A stretch of 21,993 bases of DNA from Spirochaetales bacterium (GTDB lineage: Bacteria; Spirochaetota; Spirochaetia; DSM-2461): contig PDRU01000077.1 of assembly GCA_002748225.1 (NCBI GenBank), positions 1-21,993 of the forward strand. The letters are read 5' to 3'. Positions 21,701-21,993 of the stretch are shown piece after piece. Positions within the stretch are counted from its first letter, which is position 1, and each line of letters starts with the position of its first letter. A program made the translations under genes and the position numbers. Below the pieces are notes generated by a model, which saw only the letters and a program-made list of their open reading frames with translations, was not told the origin of the DNA and did no database searches.

Positions 21701-21993
21701 GCAGGCCGTCTGTGCCGGGCAGATCATCTATGTCCGGCGCGGCGTCTGAGGCTGGCGCGGCATCTGTGCCGGGCAGTTCATCTATGTCCGGGAGCTCGTC
21801 CATGTCCGGCAGGCCGTCTATTTCCGGCAGGCCGTCTGTGTCCGGCAGGCCGTCTGTATCGCCTATTTCCGCCTGTTCAGAAAGAAACGCAAGCGTTTCA
21901 TCAATTTCCCCGGCAATATCGGTATCATCCCAATCATCCATTTCATTCGGATTCTCAAGATTTACAGTTTCATCAATATCAGATATATCCGGG
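18705..21993 (-). CDS. Large membrane TPR protein with acidic DLP repeats, probable FlcA-like periplasmic flagellar collar protein (5' end outside window)
   Basis: At least 1095 residues are visible. The frame stays open past the ATG at 21941, with the same acidic composition and no RBS, so the true start lies beyond the window. In order it has an acidic cytoplasmic region with 43 hexapeptides (D-x-D-x-L-P), then SDEDLEAILSTLALLPRNLK and a basic linker. A single transmembrane helix follows (LRLILLIITVFWTVSAVGFM, about residues 430-455 from that ATG), then FVYRPLKAALLYNEG-like TPR repeats over about 600 periplasmic residues. The LPRNLKIAIEEL segment and the architecture resemble Borrelia BB0236/FlcA, which scaffolds the flagellar collar. 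This is a recollection, so FlcA is likely but not certain. The C-terminus contains a 23-bp duplication. A generic TPR scaffold is the alternative. Confidence 0.85.
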   Translation of the reverse strand, partial: PDISDIDETVNLENPNEMDDWDDTDIAGEIDETLAFLSEQAEIGDTDGLPDTDGLPEIDGLPDMDELPDIDELPGTDAAPASDAAPDIDDLPGTDGLPDIDDLPDTDGLPDIDDLPDTDGLPEIDDLPGTDGLPDIDGLPDTDGLPEIDDLPGTDGLPDIDGLPGTDGLPDTDGLPGTDGLPDTDGLPEIDGLPEIDDLPGTDGLPDIDGLPDIDDLPDTDGLPGTEDLPDIEDLPETDGLPEIDDLPDTAAAPASDAAPASDAAPDTDGLPDIDGLPDIDDLPGTDDLPDTDAAPASDAASDIDQFSVEDFGEQYNFTEGEEGITESLGQELEELEESIKSDSEEGPRPFSLSDEDLEAILSTLALLPRNLKIAIEELLADKRREPEELKTLIDSLISGASPKALAGRFKSITKRTIRLPRSYGKYSGMALEKRRSSLAYRLFREGWPVLRLILLIITVFWTVSAVGFMWVYRPLKAALLYNEGLERVAVDDVSGAKELFFDAWYGWPLFSSAEDRSERVSRSPVVVKGWEEKQRWIDYARALRGRKHWDAASEFYAGYLEVNPGSEIARQEYVEFLSEVLGRYEEAIAVLDNAPLNRTLKERDLLLAKGNVYLRWAEDDPSKYEEARYYYAKVLESSRNDEEAILSMMRYHLRLKNHDEIQTLLPVFAEEIPGKTKTPALAAEVYADLGNWFLAQGNTEESRRFINLALSADSSVAEPHFVNALYYNVIGGQPGAEMEAYTRALVVLNSMESMDRKHLRMRILSEGGLGRLYYRQFKLLRENSSSASEAYNLSWDYYSKAVRLYEDARKRKILGASPDYGRLYLEMGDILYQGVHSSDLVFTLADTPESFAPGSQRRRELEQAEEYYVKAEALFGGKNNETRLPNNALYRRAYARYVLNQKGALVDFYRVARNLQSDYNAQLALATVLLERGDYEASQNRYVRALELLDEELLKTGGLLNPYDRQGHRELLLRYIVAWNNLGVGRALSAARGGVRGDYGGALSAFTMASEYQDTITSDMNGLMERGASDLRGSDDERIREYSETAGRNDYKEKITFPYRNRLRVLGLEESPMGEDRYYIYRDIPSDITGISLE
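18713..18750. repeat. 23-bp period direct repeat containing palindromes
   Basis: GGGATATCCCTGTAA occurs at 18713-18727 and again at 18736-18750. Each copy contains the palindrome GGGATATCCC. Both copies lie inside the last codons of the large TPR gene, next to the ilvE stop, and they are read in different frames. Confidence 0.8.
21087..21860 (-). repeat. 43 tandem 18-bp units encoding Asp-x-Asp-x-Leu-Pro hexapeptides
   Basis: About 774 bp of near-identical 18-bp units (plus-strand form GGCAGGCCGTCTGTGTCC and variants). They encode DTDGLP, DIDDLP, EIDDLP, GTDGLP and a minor ASDAAP type. Synonymous positions are conserved between units, pointing to recent slippage or recombination rather than selection on protein alone. 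Any gain or loss keeps the reading frame. Confidence 0.95.

Noticed and set aside
21087..21860. CRISPR-like appearance of the 18-bp repeats
   Set aside because: There are no unique spacers. The units are contiguous, in frame, and encode a hexapeptide.

Overview
The window looks like chromosome from a Treponema-like spirochaete, moderately GC-rich by eye. The organism call is an inference. It rests on the large acidic membrane TPR protein that resembles the spirochaetal periplasmic flagellar collar protein FlcA (BB0236 family), on several lipoproteins with short relaxed lipoboxes, and on small Cys-rich hypothetical proteins. I saw no rRNA, tRNA, CRISPR array, insertion sequence or prophage. 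Genes are densely packed on both strands, and both the left-most and the right-most gene run off the window.

Left part (1-4800): the 3' end of an RND efflux pump overlaps a small PII-like protein. These are followed by a very divergent sigma-factor-like protein with a proline-rich linker and by the nucleotide-pool sanitising enzyme RdgB. Facing them on the minus strand are an uncharacterised 166-aa protein, a 63-aa four-cysteine protein and the universal GTPase/ATPase YchF.

Middle (4800-12900): a solute-binding-type lipoprotein is followed by an UgpC/MsiK-type sugar ABC ATPase with no permease beside it. A LysM lipoprotein comes next, bounded upstream and downstream by clear intrinsic terminators. 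Homoserine dehydrogenase and glycogen phosphorylase then form a tight pair.

Right part (12900-21993): a Cys-rich protein gene has an RBS that can be folded away. It converges on a nickel superoxide dismutase (sodN, with the HCDxPCGxYDP nickel hook) and a small S24/S26-type protease that very probably removes the SodN propeptide. The two sod genes are separated by a strong terminator. A divergent lipoprotein converges on an exported vWA protein. Minus-strand ssb and manC (GDP-mannose synthesis) follow, then plus-strand ilvE (branched-chain aminotransferase). The window ends in the huge TPR protein, whose N-terminal region carries 43 copies of an Asp-Leu-Pro hexapeptide encoded by 18-bp tandem repeats.

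For expression control, one group of genes has textbook Shine-Dalgarno sites. At least five others lack one and instead have a -10-like hexamer 6-8 nt before the start codon, which suggests leaderless mRNAs. Two genes (ssb and the Cys-rich gene) have perfect inverted repeats that would bury their ribosome-binding sites. I recognise no wholly new defence or mobile system. The most interesting material is the nickel SOD/protease pair with its internal terminator, the leaderless cluster, the RBS-masking leaders, and the hypervariable-looking repeat tract.
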